From Mycobacterium sp. IS-1496 (lineage in GTDB: Bacteria > Actinomycetota > Actinomycetes > Mycobacteriales > Mycobacteriaceae), in NCBI RefSeq assembly GCF_001499995.1, contig NZ_LQIU01000003.1:62001-126000 (forward strand): 64,000 nucleotides of DNA. Reading direction: 5' to 3'. The notes under the pieces were generated by a model that made no database searches, was not told the origin of the DNA, and worked only from the letters and a program-made list of their open reading frames with translations. Shown piece after piece: positions 1 through 8,024 of this stretch. Each line of letters opens with the position of its first letter. The first letter of the stretch is position 1. The translations under genes and the position numbers were made by a program.

Positions 1-1
1 C

Positions 2-625
2 ACCGCGTCGGGCTACCGTCGGTTCACCGCGTACGACTGTGCGCGCCTCCGCTTCATCCTCACTGCGCAGCGCGATCACTACCTGCCGCTCAAGGTCATC
101 AAAGCCCAACTCGACGCCCAGCCCGACGGTGCGCTGCCGCCGTCTGCTCCGTCTTTCCCGACGCCCTACCCGGCGCCGAGGCTGGTGCCGGTCGGCACCG
201 ACGACGGGGATGCGGCCGGCGTCGCGAGCGTCGCCCCGACCCAGGTCCGGCTCAGCCGCGAGGACCTGCTGGGGCGGTCCGGTATCGACGACGAACTGCT
301 GGCCGCGCTGATCAAGGCCGGGGTCATCACCCCGTCGTCCAGGGCGGGCGGCGGGATCTTCTTCGACGAACACTCCGTGGTGATCGCGCAGTGCGCCCGC
401 GCGCTGGCCGACTACGGCGTCGAACCGCGCCATCTGCGCGCGTTCCGCTCGGCCGCCGACCGGCAGTCCGACCTCATCGCGCAGATCGCCGGTCCGGTCG
501 GCAAGGCAGGCACGACCGGCGCACGCGACCGGGCCGACGACCTCGCCCGGGAAGTGGCGGCACTGGCCATCACGCTGCACACGTCGTTGATCAAATCGGC
601 CGTACGCGACGTACTGGATCGCTGA
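2..625 (+). CDS. ftsR: MerR-family regulator, 5' end missing (FtsR / Rv1828-like)
   Basis: The first complete codon in frame is at 2, so the start codon and most of the DNA-binding helix-turn-helix lie upstream of the window. What remains opens with the end of the MerR winged-helix (S-G-Y-R-R-F, then A-R-L-R-F-I-L and the helix [10 protein letters not shown]), followed by a proline-rich linker and a C-terminal effector-type half with L-S-R-E-D-L-L and an F-F-D-E-H segment. This two-domain build matches mycobacterial Rv1828 and corynebacterial FtsR, which regulate the division gene ftsZ. The identification rests partly on synteny: a DUF151 gene, a second MerR gene and glycine decarboxylase follow in the same order as Rv1829, Rv1830 and Rv1832. 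Stop TGA at 623-625. Confidence 0.85.
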   Translation, partial: TASGYRRFTAYDCARLRFILTAQRDHYLPLKVIKAQLDAQPDGALPPSAPSFPTPYPAPRLVPVGTDDGDAAGVASVAPTQVRLSREDLLGRSGIDDELLAALIKAGVITPSSRAGGGIFFDEHSVVIAQCARALADYGVEPRHLRAFRSAADRQSDLIAQIAGPVGKAGTTGARDRADDLAREVAALAITLHTSLIKSAVRDVLDR

Positions 626-729
626 GGATTAGACTCGCAACGACGGATTCGTTCGTCGCGTCAGGTCGCCGCATCTGACACGCAGCACCGAAGAACGACA
701 AGCACACTGGTGCGAAAGGGCAGACACAG

Positions 730-1224
730 ATGGCTGAGGTTCGTGTGGTCGGCATTCGCGTGGAGCAGCCCCAGAACCAGCCGGTGCTCCTGCTGCGCGA
801 GTCCAACGGCGACCGTTATCTGCCGATCTGGATCGGCCAGTCGGAGGCCGCCGCGATCGCCCTGGAACAGCAGGGTGTCGAACCGGCCCGACCGCTGACC
901 CACGATCTGATCCGCGACGTCATCGCCGCACTCGGGCATTCGCTCAAGGAGGTGCGGATCGTCGACCTGCAGGAGGGCACCTTCTACGCCGACCTGATCT
1001 TCGACCGGGACATCAAGGTATCTGCGCGGCCGTCGGATTCGGTGGCCATCGCGCTGCGCGTCGGAGTGCCCATCTACGTCGAGGAGGCGGTGCTGGCGGA
1101 GGCCGGGCTGCTGATTCCCGACGAGAACGACGAAGAGGCCGCAGGCGCGGTCCGCGAGGACGAGGTCGAGAAGTTCAAGGAATTCCTCGACAGCGTGTCT
1201 CCGGACGACTTCAAAGCGACCTGA
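730..1224 (+). CDS. DUF151 / bifunctional nuclease-family protein (Rv1829-like)
   Basis: A protein of 164 residues from ATG 730, with a purine-rich stretch (GAAAGGG, 714-720) as ribosome binding site. The sequence M-A-E-V-R-V-V-G-I-R-V-E, then L-P-I-W-I-G-Q-S-E-A-A-A-I and D-S-V-A-I-A-L-R, is the standard DUF151 (bifunctional nuclease) fold. It ends in a short acidic UVR-like tail. Family members have been reported to have nuclease activity in plants and a structural role in Thermotoga; the mycobacterial function is not settled. It sits between two MerR regulator genes in the conserved Rv1828-1830 cluster, about 100 bases after the first. Cytoplasmic; no signal or membrane segment. Confidence 0.9.
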   Translation: MAEVRVVGIRVEQPQNQPVLLLRESNGDRYLPIWIGQSEAAAIALEQQGVEPARPLTHDLIRDVIAALGHSLKEVRIVDLQEGTFYADLIFDRDIKVSARPSDSVAIALRVGVPIYVEEAVLAEAGLLIPDENDEEAAGAVREDEVEKFKEFLDSVSPDDFKAT

Positions 1225-1452
1225 AACCCGGGCTTTGTCACGGATGCGTCTCAACTGGGCGCATGCGTGCCGACACGCGGTGTGGGTGGCCACCAACGCC
1301 TCGTCAGGCGGCCATACTTTGGGAGCGACGAGCAGTCAGGGCTCGAGTGAACGCGTATGCTCGGACACAATCGGGCTGGCGTACGACGACACTGATCTGC
1401 ACGTCGCTGCAGGGTGCTAGCGGGCGAGTTCGATCGGCGAGAGGATTCGATA

Positions 1453-2073
1453 GTGGGCGACACGCCACGTCAGGGAGAGCTGGATCTGTCGACCGAGAAC
1501 ACCCCTGAGCCGGCGCCCCGGGTGACGAGCGAACCCGTGCAGGGTGGTCTGTTCCCCGACGACTCCGTCCCGGACGAACTCGTGGGCTACCGCGGGCCGA
1601 GCGCCTGCCAGATCGCCGGCATCACCTACCGGCAGCTCGACTACTGGGCCCGCACCTCGCTGGTGGTGCCCTCGATCCGCGGCGCGGCCGGTTCGGGTAG
1701 CCAGCGGCTGTACTCGTTCAAGGACATCCTCGTCCTCAAGATCGTCAAGCGACTGCTCGACACCGGGATCTCGCTGCACAACATCCGCGTCGCGGTCGAC
1801 CATCTGCGCCAACGCGGCGTCAGCGACCTGGCGAACATCACGCTGTTCTCCGACGGCACCACGGTGTACGAGTGCACCTCCGCCGAGGAGGTCGTCGACC
1901 TGCTCCAGGGCGGCCAGGGTGTCTTCGGTATCGCGGTCTCGGGTGCGATGCGCGAGTTGACCGGCGCGATCGCCGACTTCCCCGGTGAACGGGCCGACGG
2001 TGGCGAGTCCATCGCCGCGCCCGAGGACGAGCTGGCCTCCCGGCGGAAACACCGCGACCGCAAGATCGGTTGA
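1453..2073 (+). CDS. MerR-family transcriptional regulator (Rv1830-like)
   Basis: I choose GTG 1453 as start because a GAGAGG ribosome binding site lies about 9 bases upstream; an in-frame upstream start at 1414 would add 13 residues. The 206-residue product has an acidic N-terminal extension, then a MerR helix-turn-helix (A-C-Q-I-A-G-I-T-Y-R-Q-L-D-Y-W-A-R) with a winged segment S-Q-R-L-Y-S-F-K-D-I, and a dimerisation helix (I-S-L-H-N-I-R-V-A-V-D-H-L). The C-terminal part has no obvious metal-binding cysteines, so it is unlikely to be a metal or redox sensor. It is the partner of the ftsR-like gene in the conserved mycobacterial cluster. Rv1830 has been linked to growth, division and drug tolerance in the literature; nothing in this sequence tests that. 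Confidence 0.9.
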   Translation: MGDTPRQGELDLSTENTPEPAPRVTSEPVQGGLFPDDSVPDELVGYRGPSACQIAGITYRQLDYWARTSLVVPSIRGAAGSGSQRLYSFKDILVLKIVKRLLDTGISLHNIRVAVDHLRQRGVSDLANITLFSDGTTVYECTSAEEVVDLLQGGQGVFGIAVSGAMRELTGAIADFPGERADGGESIAAPEDELASRRKHRDRKIG

Positions 2074-2147
2074 CGCGCAGCCGGTTCACCGGCGCTGACC
2101 TCGATCGGACGCTGTTGCGTGCCGCCCGCTAAACTGGTCGTGCATCG

Positions 2148-2385
2148 CCCGTGTGCGGGAGAGCTCCGTGATCGCCAGTCACGGGCGCCGAAGGAGCAAC
2201 ACCTCTCCGTCAACCTCTCAGGCACCCAGGACCGCGCACGGCCTCGATGCCTCTGGAAAGCGGTGGACACCAGCGGTCCGCCCGCCCATGGGGAAAGGCA
2301 CGGACTCCGGAATCGGGTCCGCTGCCGAATCTCTCAGGCGCCCGCCCGGGTCGACGACAGAGGGAGAGGGATCGTCCAGCGGTTC
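2148..2385 (+). promoter_or_regulatory. Tandem glycine riboswitch in the gcvP leader
   Basis: The 336 bases between the MerR stop and gcvP hold two consecutive aptamer-like units. The first begins at the G-C-G-G-G-A-G-A-G motif near 2155-2163, has the conserved G-C-G-C-C-G-A-A-G-G-A-G-C segment at 2185-2197 and closes with C-T-C-T-C-A-G-G-C-A near 2215-2224. The second carries T-C-T-G-G-A-A-A-G-C at about 2252-2261, a G-G-G-G-A-A-A-G-G turn near 2290 and C-T-C-T-C-A-G-G-C-G at 2331-2340. The paired CTCTCAGG signatures are diagnostic of the glycine class. Glycine binding should raise expression of glycine decarboxylase. Ends are approximate. Confidence 0.92.
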
Positions 2386-2409
2386 TGCGCCCGGTAGGAG
2401 ATCTCACCC

Positions 2410-5256
2410 GTGCTCGATGCTCATCAGCCCCGATTCGCCGACCGGCACATCGGTCCGGACTCCGACGCCGTCGCGGTCATGCTCGACACCATCGGCGTGC
2501 CGACCCTCGACGACCTCGCCGCCAAGGCGTTGCCCGCGAACATCCTCGACGCGCTGTCCGCCGAGGGGGTCGCACCAGGTCTGGAGTCCCTGCCCGCGCC
2601 CGCCTCGGAGACCGAGGCCCTCGCCGAACTGCGTGCGCTCGCCGAGTCGAACACCGTCGCGGTGTCGATGATCGGCCAGGGCTATTTCGACACCCTGACC
2701 CCGCCGGTGCTGCGCCGCAACATCCTGGAGAATCCGGCCTGGTACACCGCGTACACGCCGTACCAGCCCGAGATCAGCCAGGGCCGCCTCGAGGCGCTGC
2801 TCAACTTCCAGACCATGGTGTCCGATCTGACCGGTCTCGAGGTGGCCAACGCGTCGATGCTCGACGAGGCCACCGCCGCGGCCGAGGCCATGACGCTGAT
2901 GCAGCGGGCCGGCAGAAGCAAGTCGAACCGGCTCGCCGTGGATGTCGACGTGTACCGCCAGACCGGCGCCGTGCTCGCCACGCGGGCCCGGCCGCTGGGC
3001 ATCGAGATCGTCAACGCCGACCTGCGTCAGGGTCTGCCCGACGGTGACTTCTTCGGTGTCGTCGTGCAGTTGCCGGGGGCCAGCGGTGTGCTCGTCGACT
3101 GGGCGCCGCTGGTCGCCGAGGCGCACGAACGCGGCGCCCTGGTCGCGGTCGGCGCCGATCTGCTCGCGCTGACGCTGGTCACCCCGCCGGGAGACTTCGG
3201 CGCCGACGTCTCGTTCGGCAGCACGCAGCGCTTCGGGGTGCCGATGGGCTTCGGCGGCCCGCACGCCGGATACCTCGCGGTCCACACCAAGCACGCCCGC
3301 CAACTGCCCGGCCGTCTCGTCGGGGTGTCGGTCGACGCCGACGGGGCGCCGGCCTACCGGTTGGCGCTGCAGACCCGCGAACAGCACATCCGCCGCGACA
3401 AGGCGACCAGCAACATCTGCACCGCCCAGGTGCTGCTCGCGGTCATCGCCGCGATGTACGCGAGCTATCACGGCGCCGAGGGCCTGACCGCGATCGCCCG
3501 ACGTGTCCACGGGCACGCCCGCGCGGTCGCGACCGGACTCGCGGGGGCCGGGGTCGACGTGGTGCACGACGCGTTCTTCGACACCGTGCTGGTCCGCGTG
3601 CCGGGCCGGGCGGTAGAGATCCGGCAGGCCGCGAAGTCCCACGGGATCAACATCTGGCTGGTCGACGCCGATCACGTCTCGGTGGCGTGCGACGAGGCGA
3701 CCACCGCCGACCACGTCGCCGCGGTGCTCTCGGCATTCGGCGCCACCCGTGGCGGGCGGCCCTTCACCGGACCCGAGATCGCCACGCGCTCTTCGGGATT
3801 CCTCACGCACCCGGCGTTCACCCGGTACCGCACCGAAACCGAGATGATGCGCTACCTGCGGTCGTTGGCCGATAAGGACATCGCGCTGGACCGCAGCATG
3901 ATCCCGCTCGGTTCCTGCACGATGAAACTCAACGCGGCCGCGGAGATGGAGCCGATCACCTGGCCGGAGTTCGCCAGGCAGCACCCGTTCGCCCCGGAGG
4001 GCGACGCCCCGGGCCTGCGCAGGCTGATCGCCGATCTGCAGACCTGGCTGACCGGCATCACCGGGTACGACGAGATCTCGTTGCAGCCCAACGCCGGATC
4101 GCAGGGCGAATACGCCGGCCTGCTGGCGATCAGGGCCTACCACGACGCCAACGGCGCACCCGAACGTGATGTGTGCCTGATTCCGTCGAGCGCCCACGGC
4201 ACCAACGCCGCGTCGGCGGCGCTGGCGGGCATGCGGGTCGTGGTGGTGGGCTGCCGGCCCAACGGCGATGTCGACCTGGACGACCTGCGCGCCAAGGTGA
4301 GCGAGAACGCCGAGCGTCTCGCCGCGTTGATGATCACTTATCCGTCCACCCACGGTGTGTACGAGCACGATGTCGCGGAGATCTGCGCGGCCGTCCACGA
4401 TGCCGGCGGTCAGGTGTATGTCGACGGTGCGAACCTCAACGCGCTGGTCGGCCTCGCCCGGCCGGGTCGGTTCGGCGGCGACGTCAGCCACCTCAACCTG
4501 CACAAGACGTTCTGCATCCCGCACGGTGGGGGCGGTCCGGGTGTGGGTCCGGTCGCGGTGCGCGCGCACCTGGCCCCGTATCTGCCGGGCCATCCGCTCG
4601 CCGACGAACTCGGTGACGACTACACCGTGTCGGCCGCCCCGTACGGGTCGGCGTCGATCCTGCCGATCACGTGGATGTACATCCGGATGATGGGCGCACC
4701 GGGCCTTCGCGCGGCGTCGCTCACCGCGATTGCATCGGCCAACTACGTCGCCCGCCGTCTCGACGAGTACTACCCGGTGCTCTACACGGGGGAGAACGGC
4801 ATGGTGGCCCACGAGTGCATCCTGGACCTGCGGCCCATCACCAAGCAGACCGGCGTCACGGTGGATGACGTGGCAAAACGCTTGGCGGACTTCGGTTTTC
4901 ACGCGCCGACGATGAGTTTCCCGGTGGCGGGGACGTTGATGGTCGAGCCGACCGAGAGTGAATCGCTGGCCGAGGTGGACGCGTTCTGTGCGGCGATGAT
5001 CGCCATCCGGGCCGAGATCGACCAGGTCGGTTCGGGTGCGTGGCCGGTGGACGACAACCCGCTGCGCGGGGCCCCGCACACCGCCGAGTCGCTGTTGGTG
5101 GCGGACTGGGATCACCCGTACACCCGCGAGCAGGCTGCCTACCCGCTGGGCAAGGGTTTCCGGCCCAAGGTGTGGCCGCCGGTGCGGCGGATCGACGGGG
5201 CCTACGGCGATCGCAACCTGATGTGTTCGTGCCCGCCGGTCGAGGCGTTCGCCTAG
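2410..5256 (+). CDS. gcvP: Glycine dehydrogenase (decarboxylating), P-protein
   Basis: Product of 948 residues, full length for a single-chain P-protein, starting at GTG 2410 with GGTAGGAG upstream. It decarboxylates glycine with pyridoxal phosphate and passes the aminomethyl group to lipoyl-GcvH in the glycine cleavage system. The N-terminal signature F-A-D-R-H-I-G-P and the PLP-binding motif L-N-L-H-K-T-F-C are both present; the Schiff-base lysine is K699, followed by the glycine-rich loop H-G-G-G-G-P-G. The two PLP-enzyme-like halves lie at about residues 1-440 and 450-948. Expression is controlled by the glycine riboswitch in its leader. Called gcvB (Rv1832) in M. tuberculosis. Its stop lies only 4 bases from the tail of the convergent regulator gene, so the accessory block abuts it without a visible scar. 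Confidence 0.98.
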   Translation: MLDAHQPRFADRHIGPDSDAVAVMLDTIGVPTLDDLAAKALPANILDALSAEGVAPGLESLPAPASETEALAELRALAESNTVAVSMIGQGYFDTLTPPVLRRNILENPAWYTAYTPYQPEISQGRLEALLNFQTMVSDLTGLEVANASMLDEATAAAEAMTLMQRAGRSKSNRLAVDVDVYRQTGAVLATRARPLGIEIVNADLRQGLPDGDFFGVVVQLPGASGVLVDWAPLVAEAHERGALVAVGADLLALTLVTPPGDFGADVSFGSTQRFGVPMGFGGPHAGYLAVHTKHARQLPGRLVGVSVDADGAPAYRLALQTREQHIRRDKATSNICTAQVLLAVIAAMYASYHGAEGLTAIARRVHGHARAVATGLAGAGVDVVHDAFFDTVLVRVPGRAVEIRQAAKSHGINIWLVDADHVSVACDEATTADHVAAVLSAFGATRGGRPFTGPEIATRSSGFLTHPAFTRYRTETEMMRYLRSLADKDIALDRSMIPLGSCTMKLNAAAEMEPITWPEFARQHPFAPEGDAPGLRRLIADLQTWLTGITGYDEISLQPNAGSQGEYAGLLAIRAYHDANGAPERDVCLIPSSAHGTNAASAALAGMRVVVVGCRPNGDVDLDDLRAKVSENAERLAALMITYPSTHGVYEHDVAEICAAVHDAGGQVYVDGANLNALVGLARPGRFGGDVSHLNLHKTFCIPHGGGGPGVGPVAVRAHLAPYLPGHPLADELGDDYTVSAAPYGSASILPITWMYIRMMGAPGLRAASLTAIASANYVARRLDEYYPVLYTGENGMVAHECILDLRPITKQTGVTVDDVAKRLADFGFHAPTMSFPVAGTLMVEPTESESLAEVDAFCAAMIAIRAEIDQVGSGAWPVDDNPLRGAPHTAESLLVADWDHPYTREQAAYPLGKGFRPKVWPPVRRIDGAYGDRNLMCSCPPVEAFA

Positions 5257-5259
5257 CGG

Positions 5260-5646
5260 CTACAGGGGAGGCGCGTCGGGGCGTGGGGTCATCAAGTTGA
5301 GCGAGCGACGACGACGGCGAGTGTGCTCAGGCTGGTTCGCCGGTGTGGCGGACGTCGTCGTCGTCAGGCCAAAAGGGTGTCCTTCTTCGCCCTCCAGGTA
5401 GTCCGCAACGTCAGTGGGTGCGATCCGGCCGTAGCGGATGAGCAGGTCCACCGGGTTGAGGTCGAGGTTCCGGGCGGCGCGAAGCAGGGTGTCGGTGGTC
5501 GTCAGCGTGCCCTTACCCTGCCGGTCGTAGTAGGTCGACCGCGACATCCCCACCGCGGCGAGCACCTCGTCGAGTGTGAGCTTGCGGCCGGTCAGATAGG
5601 ACAGCACCAAGCCGAGATCCTTCTCGGCATCGCGACTCACGACCAT
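5260..5646 (-). CDS. Small HTH (XRE-like) transcriptional regulator next to tesA
   Basis: Reading from ATG 5646, which follows a strong AGAGGTGAGG ribosome binding site, gives 128 residues; the longer frame to 5700 overlaps the upstream gene and is unlikely. Residues 1-60 hold a helix-turn-helix: L-T-L-D-E-V-L-A-A-V-G-M-S-R-S-T-Y-Y-D-R-Q, then T-T-D-T-L-L-R-A-A. A segment N-P-V-D-L-L-I-R-Y-G-R-I follows, and the last 40 residues are low complexity and basic. It starts 4 bases after the stop of the thioesterase gene, so the two are co-transcribed and probably translationally coupled. That makes it the best local candidate for a regulator of the polyketide locus. Its ligand and target are unknown. 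Confidence 0.8.
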   Translation of the reverse strand: MVVSRDAEKDLGLVLSYLTGRKLTLDEVLAAVGMSRSTYYDRQGKGTLTTTDTLLRAARNLDLNPVDLLIRYGRIAPTDVADYLEGEEGHPFGLTTTTSATPANQPEHTRRRRRSLNLMTPRPDAPPL

Positions 5647-5650
5647 CGCC

Positions 5651-6397
5651 TCACCTCTGTTTCTGAACGCTGGACCCGGTGAGCCGGGCCTCGATGTCAC
5701 CGACGATCTCGTCGACGTGCTGGGTGATGAAGAAGTGGTTCCCCGCGACGGTGCGCAACGAGAAGTCGCCGGTGGTGAACTCGGACCAGGCGCGCATGCT
5801 GTCGTAGGTCACCGCCGCGTCGTCCGCCGCGGCGTAGGCGTACACCGGACAGGACACGGTTGTTCCCGGTGGGCAGCGGTAACTGGTGATCGCCCCGTAG
5901 TTCCGCAGTGTTTTGAGCACCGTGGCGCCGAATTCACCTCCGACGAACTGGGAATCGGCCCCCGTCATGGCCGCCACCATCTCGAGCAGTTCGTCGTCCG
6001 AACCCTGGTGCAATTGCTCGTAGCCAGCGTGGCCGGGCGCCGGTGATGCCGAGAGGAACAGCGCGGCAAGGGAATCGCCGTCCTGTTCGAGCCGACGGGC
6101 GATGTCGAATGCGATCAGCCCGCCCATACTGTGGCCGAAGAAGGCGACGCGGGATCCGCTGATCTTCGGACGCAGCAGTGGGTAGATGTCGTCGGCCAGC
6201 GCGGGGATGCTCGCAAGATCGGGTACGTCATGGCGTCCGGCGCGGCCCGGGTACTGCACCGCGATCCGTTTCGCGTCCATCGTGAACGCGCGGGCGAACG
6301 GCTTGTACCCGGCGGCGGACCCGCCGGCGTGCGGAAAGATGAAGAGCGTCTCGACTGCGGACTGAGTCGTCGCGCCCAACGACGTGGCACTGTTCAT
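5651..6397 (-). CDS. tesA: Type II thioesterase (TesA-like)
   Basis: An alpha/beta hydrolase of 248 residues from ATG 6397, chosen because AGGGGGAAA lies 7 bases upstream; a GTG at 6415 is the alternative. The nucleophile elbow G-H-S-M-G-G gives S90, the oxyanion region reads F-P-H-A-G-G (21-26), an acid is plausible in Y-A-A-A-D-D, and the late histidine is in G-N-H-F-F. This is the type II thioesterase family that releases or edits chains on modular PKS and NRPS enzymes. In M. tuberculosis TesA is needed for PDIM and interacts with PpsE, which lacks its own thioesterase domain; PKS5 here also lacks one. The gene is divergent from the PKS operon, whereas in M. tuberculosis it lies on the same strand upstream of fadD26. 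Confidence 0.88.
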   Translation of the reverse strand: MNSATSLGATTQSAVETLFIFPHAGGSAAGYKPFARAFTMDAKRIAVQYPGRAGRHDVPDLASIPALADDIYPLLRPKISGSRVAFFGHSMGGLIAFDIARRLEQDGDSLAALFLSASPAPGHAGYEQLHQGSDDELLEMVAAMTGADSQFVGGEFGATVLKTLRNYGAITSYRCPPGTTVSCPVYAYAAADDAAVTYDSMRAWSEFTTGDFSLRTVAGNHFFITQHVDEIVGDIEARLTGSSVQKQR

Positions 6398-6661
6398 GTG
6401 GTTTCCCCCTGCCACTACCCGGTTTCGCCACCAGGCACGGCACTTCGTGGAATGTCGACGCTGTCGATGATGGCCGAAATATCAAGCGCTGCGCGACAGA
6501 TCAGCGAAGTCTTCGCGATGGTCTTTACGAACGCAGAGTTCCCGTGACCTGCCCGGATGTGCAGCGCGCCGGAGCGCAGCAATGCGGCGCAATCATGTGC
6601 GTGGTTGCTGACCGGAACCGCTCCGCGCCGGCTCGACAGATTTCGTCACAATCGTCAAATT

Positions 6662-6673
6662 CCAAGATCTTGG
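6662..6673. promoter_or_regulatory. 12-base perfect palindrome CCAAGATCTTGG
   Basis: A perfect dyad with no spacer. On the minus strand it lies 4 bases before a TTGAC motif, which could be a -35 element for tesA transcription, though I see no good -10 at the right distance. It could be an operator for the divergent region. Function is inferred from symmetry and position only. Confidence 0.35.
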
Positions 6674-7018
6674 ACTTTCCTTCAGTCGTTCGGAAGGCTG
6701 GAGCGCGGCGGCAACTGAGAATCAGATAAGAATTGCATGACCGCGCGCCGGGCCGGTGAAGAGATTTACAGCCAATCGGCCGAGGTGCGCGTCGAGTTGC
6801 GCGTGTGCGACGGCCGCGTCCTCCAAAACCCTTGCAAGCGGCAGCATCCGGCGAGAGGCCATCCGCCGCCCGTATGGCGATTCGTGCTGGTGGGCGGGCC
6901 GTGAGAGCCAAGCCCCGCCGTCTCGACCGGCGAGGCGACGTGGTGGGTATCCGCGGCGGTGTCGTATCGCGCCATTATGGTGGGAATTGGACCAGGTCCG
7001 CTGGATAGCCTGACAAAC

Positions 7019-7070
7019 AAACATTATCGAATTCCGCTTCGATAATTCCGTGAATTGCTGCGCAATGTTT
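7019..7070. repeat. Nested inverted repeat in AT-rich DNA
   Basis: The inner arms ATTATCGAA (7023-7031) and TTCGATAAT (7038-7046) are perfect nine-base complements around a six-base loop. They are enclosed by outer arms AAACATT (7019-7025) and AATGTTT (7064-7070), which overlap the inner arm and so could form an alternative pairing. This is a local AT-rich island in GC-rich DNA. It could be a protein binding site, an RNA hairpin or the remains of a mobile-element end; no transposase or target duplication is visible. Confidence 0.4.
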
Positions 7071-7671
7071 ATTCCCTCAACAATGGCTCGTCGTCCATAC
7101 GGCGAATTCGTGCTTCACTGTGTAGCGGGCGTCGCCGAGGGTGCGAGCCATCCGCATGGCGGTTTGCCTGTCGGGTGACATCCCACGTTGCCGAAGCCGG
7201 TGCGCGACGTTGCGGCAGCTTCGCCGACGACGCCCAAATTCGTATTGGCCGCCACCGTCCGCGGCACTTGCCCGAAGTGACGCCGCCGTCAAGTTCCTGG
7301 TGGCACAAGTGGCTCGGATCGGCTCATCCCAGCGCCTGGCCCACGCCCGGACAACCGATTTCGTTGCCGTCCGCATAGGTGCCGCCCGAAATAGTGGCCA
7401 ACGCGGCGACCTGCGCCGATAACGGCACCGGGTGTCACGATGGTTGTGCTCACGGCCGCCACCGCTCAGCCTTGCCGCGAGTGCCATGGCGTCGGATCGT
7501 GGCCGTCTCGGATGCGGCGCCGGCAGTGGTCGGCAGTGCGACGGGCTCGTCGGACGTGGGTGATCATTGCTGGAACTGCCGCCCCGGGTGCGGTGGGGTC
7601 GGTAACGGGTGGTGCCGCGCACGGATCCGGCCGTTGCTGATTTGAGACCGTCGTGTGCGTCCGGAATTTGC

Positions 7672-7700
7672 TTGACGGGCGTCAAACTCGCTGGTAGCGG
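7672..7700 (+). promoter_or_regulatory. Candidate promoter and operator of the fadD26-PKS operon
   Basis: The dyad TTGACG-GG-CGTCAA spans 7672-7685. Its first half is a good -35 hexamer, and exactly 17 bases later comes TAGCGG (7695-7700), a weak TANNNT-like -10. Transcription would start near 7707, leaving a leader of about 320 bases before the fadD26-like ATG. Overlap of the -35 with a symmetric site suggests regulation by a dimeric factor. Untested inference. Confidence 0.35.
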
Positions 7701-8024
7701 GCGCCTTCGCACCGGAACCCCACCGCGCGTAATTTGCGTAGGAAACGAAAGCAATGATGCGGCCAGAATTCCAGGTTTAAGTTTCGGATTGCCGTTGTAC
7801 GGTATGGCGATCAACGAAACCGCAGGGGTGGTTCACGATGACCGGAATTCGTTGGTGGGGAGCACTGGGGGACGACATTGACGGTCTTTTCGACCGAGGG
7901 CTCCGGCACGCTGGGCGCGCACCTGGGGAGGACGCGCCGCGGTACCGGGCCACAGGGAAGCGCCGTCGATGGCGAGCGCACACGCACTTCTCAACGGACG
8001 GCCACTGAAGAAACGGGTAGGACC

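Larger units (their letters stand above)
6398..8024. other. 1.6 kb gene-free divergent region between tesA and the PKS operon
   Basis: No frame here gives a convincing protein: the possible ORFs are short or arginine-rich shadows without recognisable motifs. Parts are clearly AT-richer than the flanking genes (around 6640-6680 and 6990-7110). It holds several palindromes, listed separately, and must contain the promoters of both the tesA-regulator pair and the fadD26-PKS operon. It could also be a decayed gene or hold a small RNA; the sequence alone does not decide. Confidence 0.6.

Noticed and set aside
2404..5115. 903-codon open frame on the minus strand opposite gcvP
   Set aside because: An antisense shadow of a high-GC gene: Arg/His/Gly-rich, no domain, and the plus strand encodes a complete P-protein.
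7077..7814. 245-codon minus-strand frame in the divergent region
   Set aside because: Low-complexity Arg/Pro/Ser composition, no motif, no ribosome binding site; treated as non-coding.
7878..8024. N-terminal extension of the FadD26-like frame
   Set aside because: The residues do not resemble the family, and the ATG at 8025 has the ribosome binding site and the FadD26-like opening.
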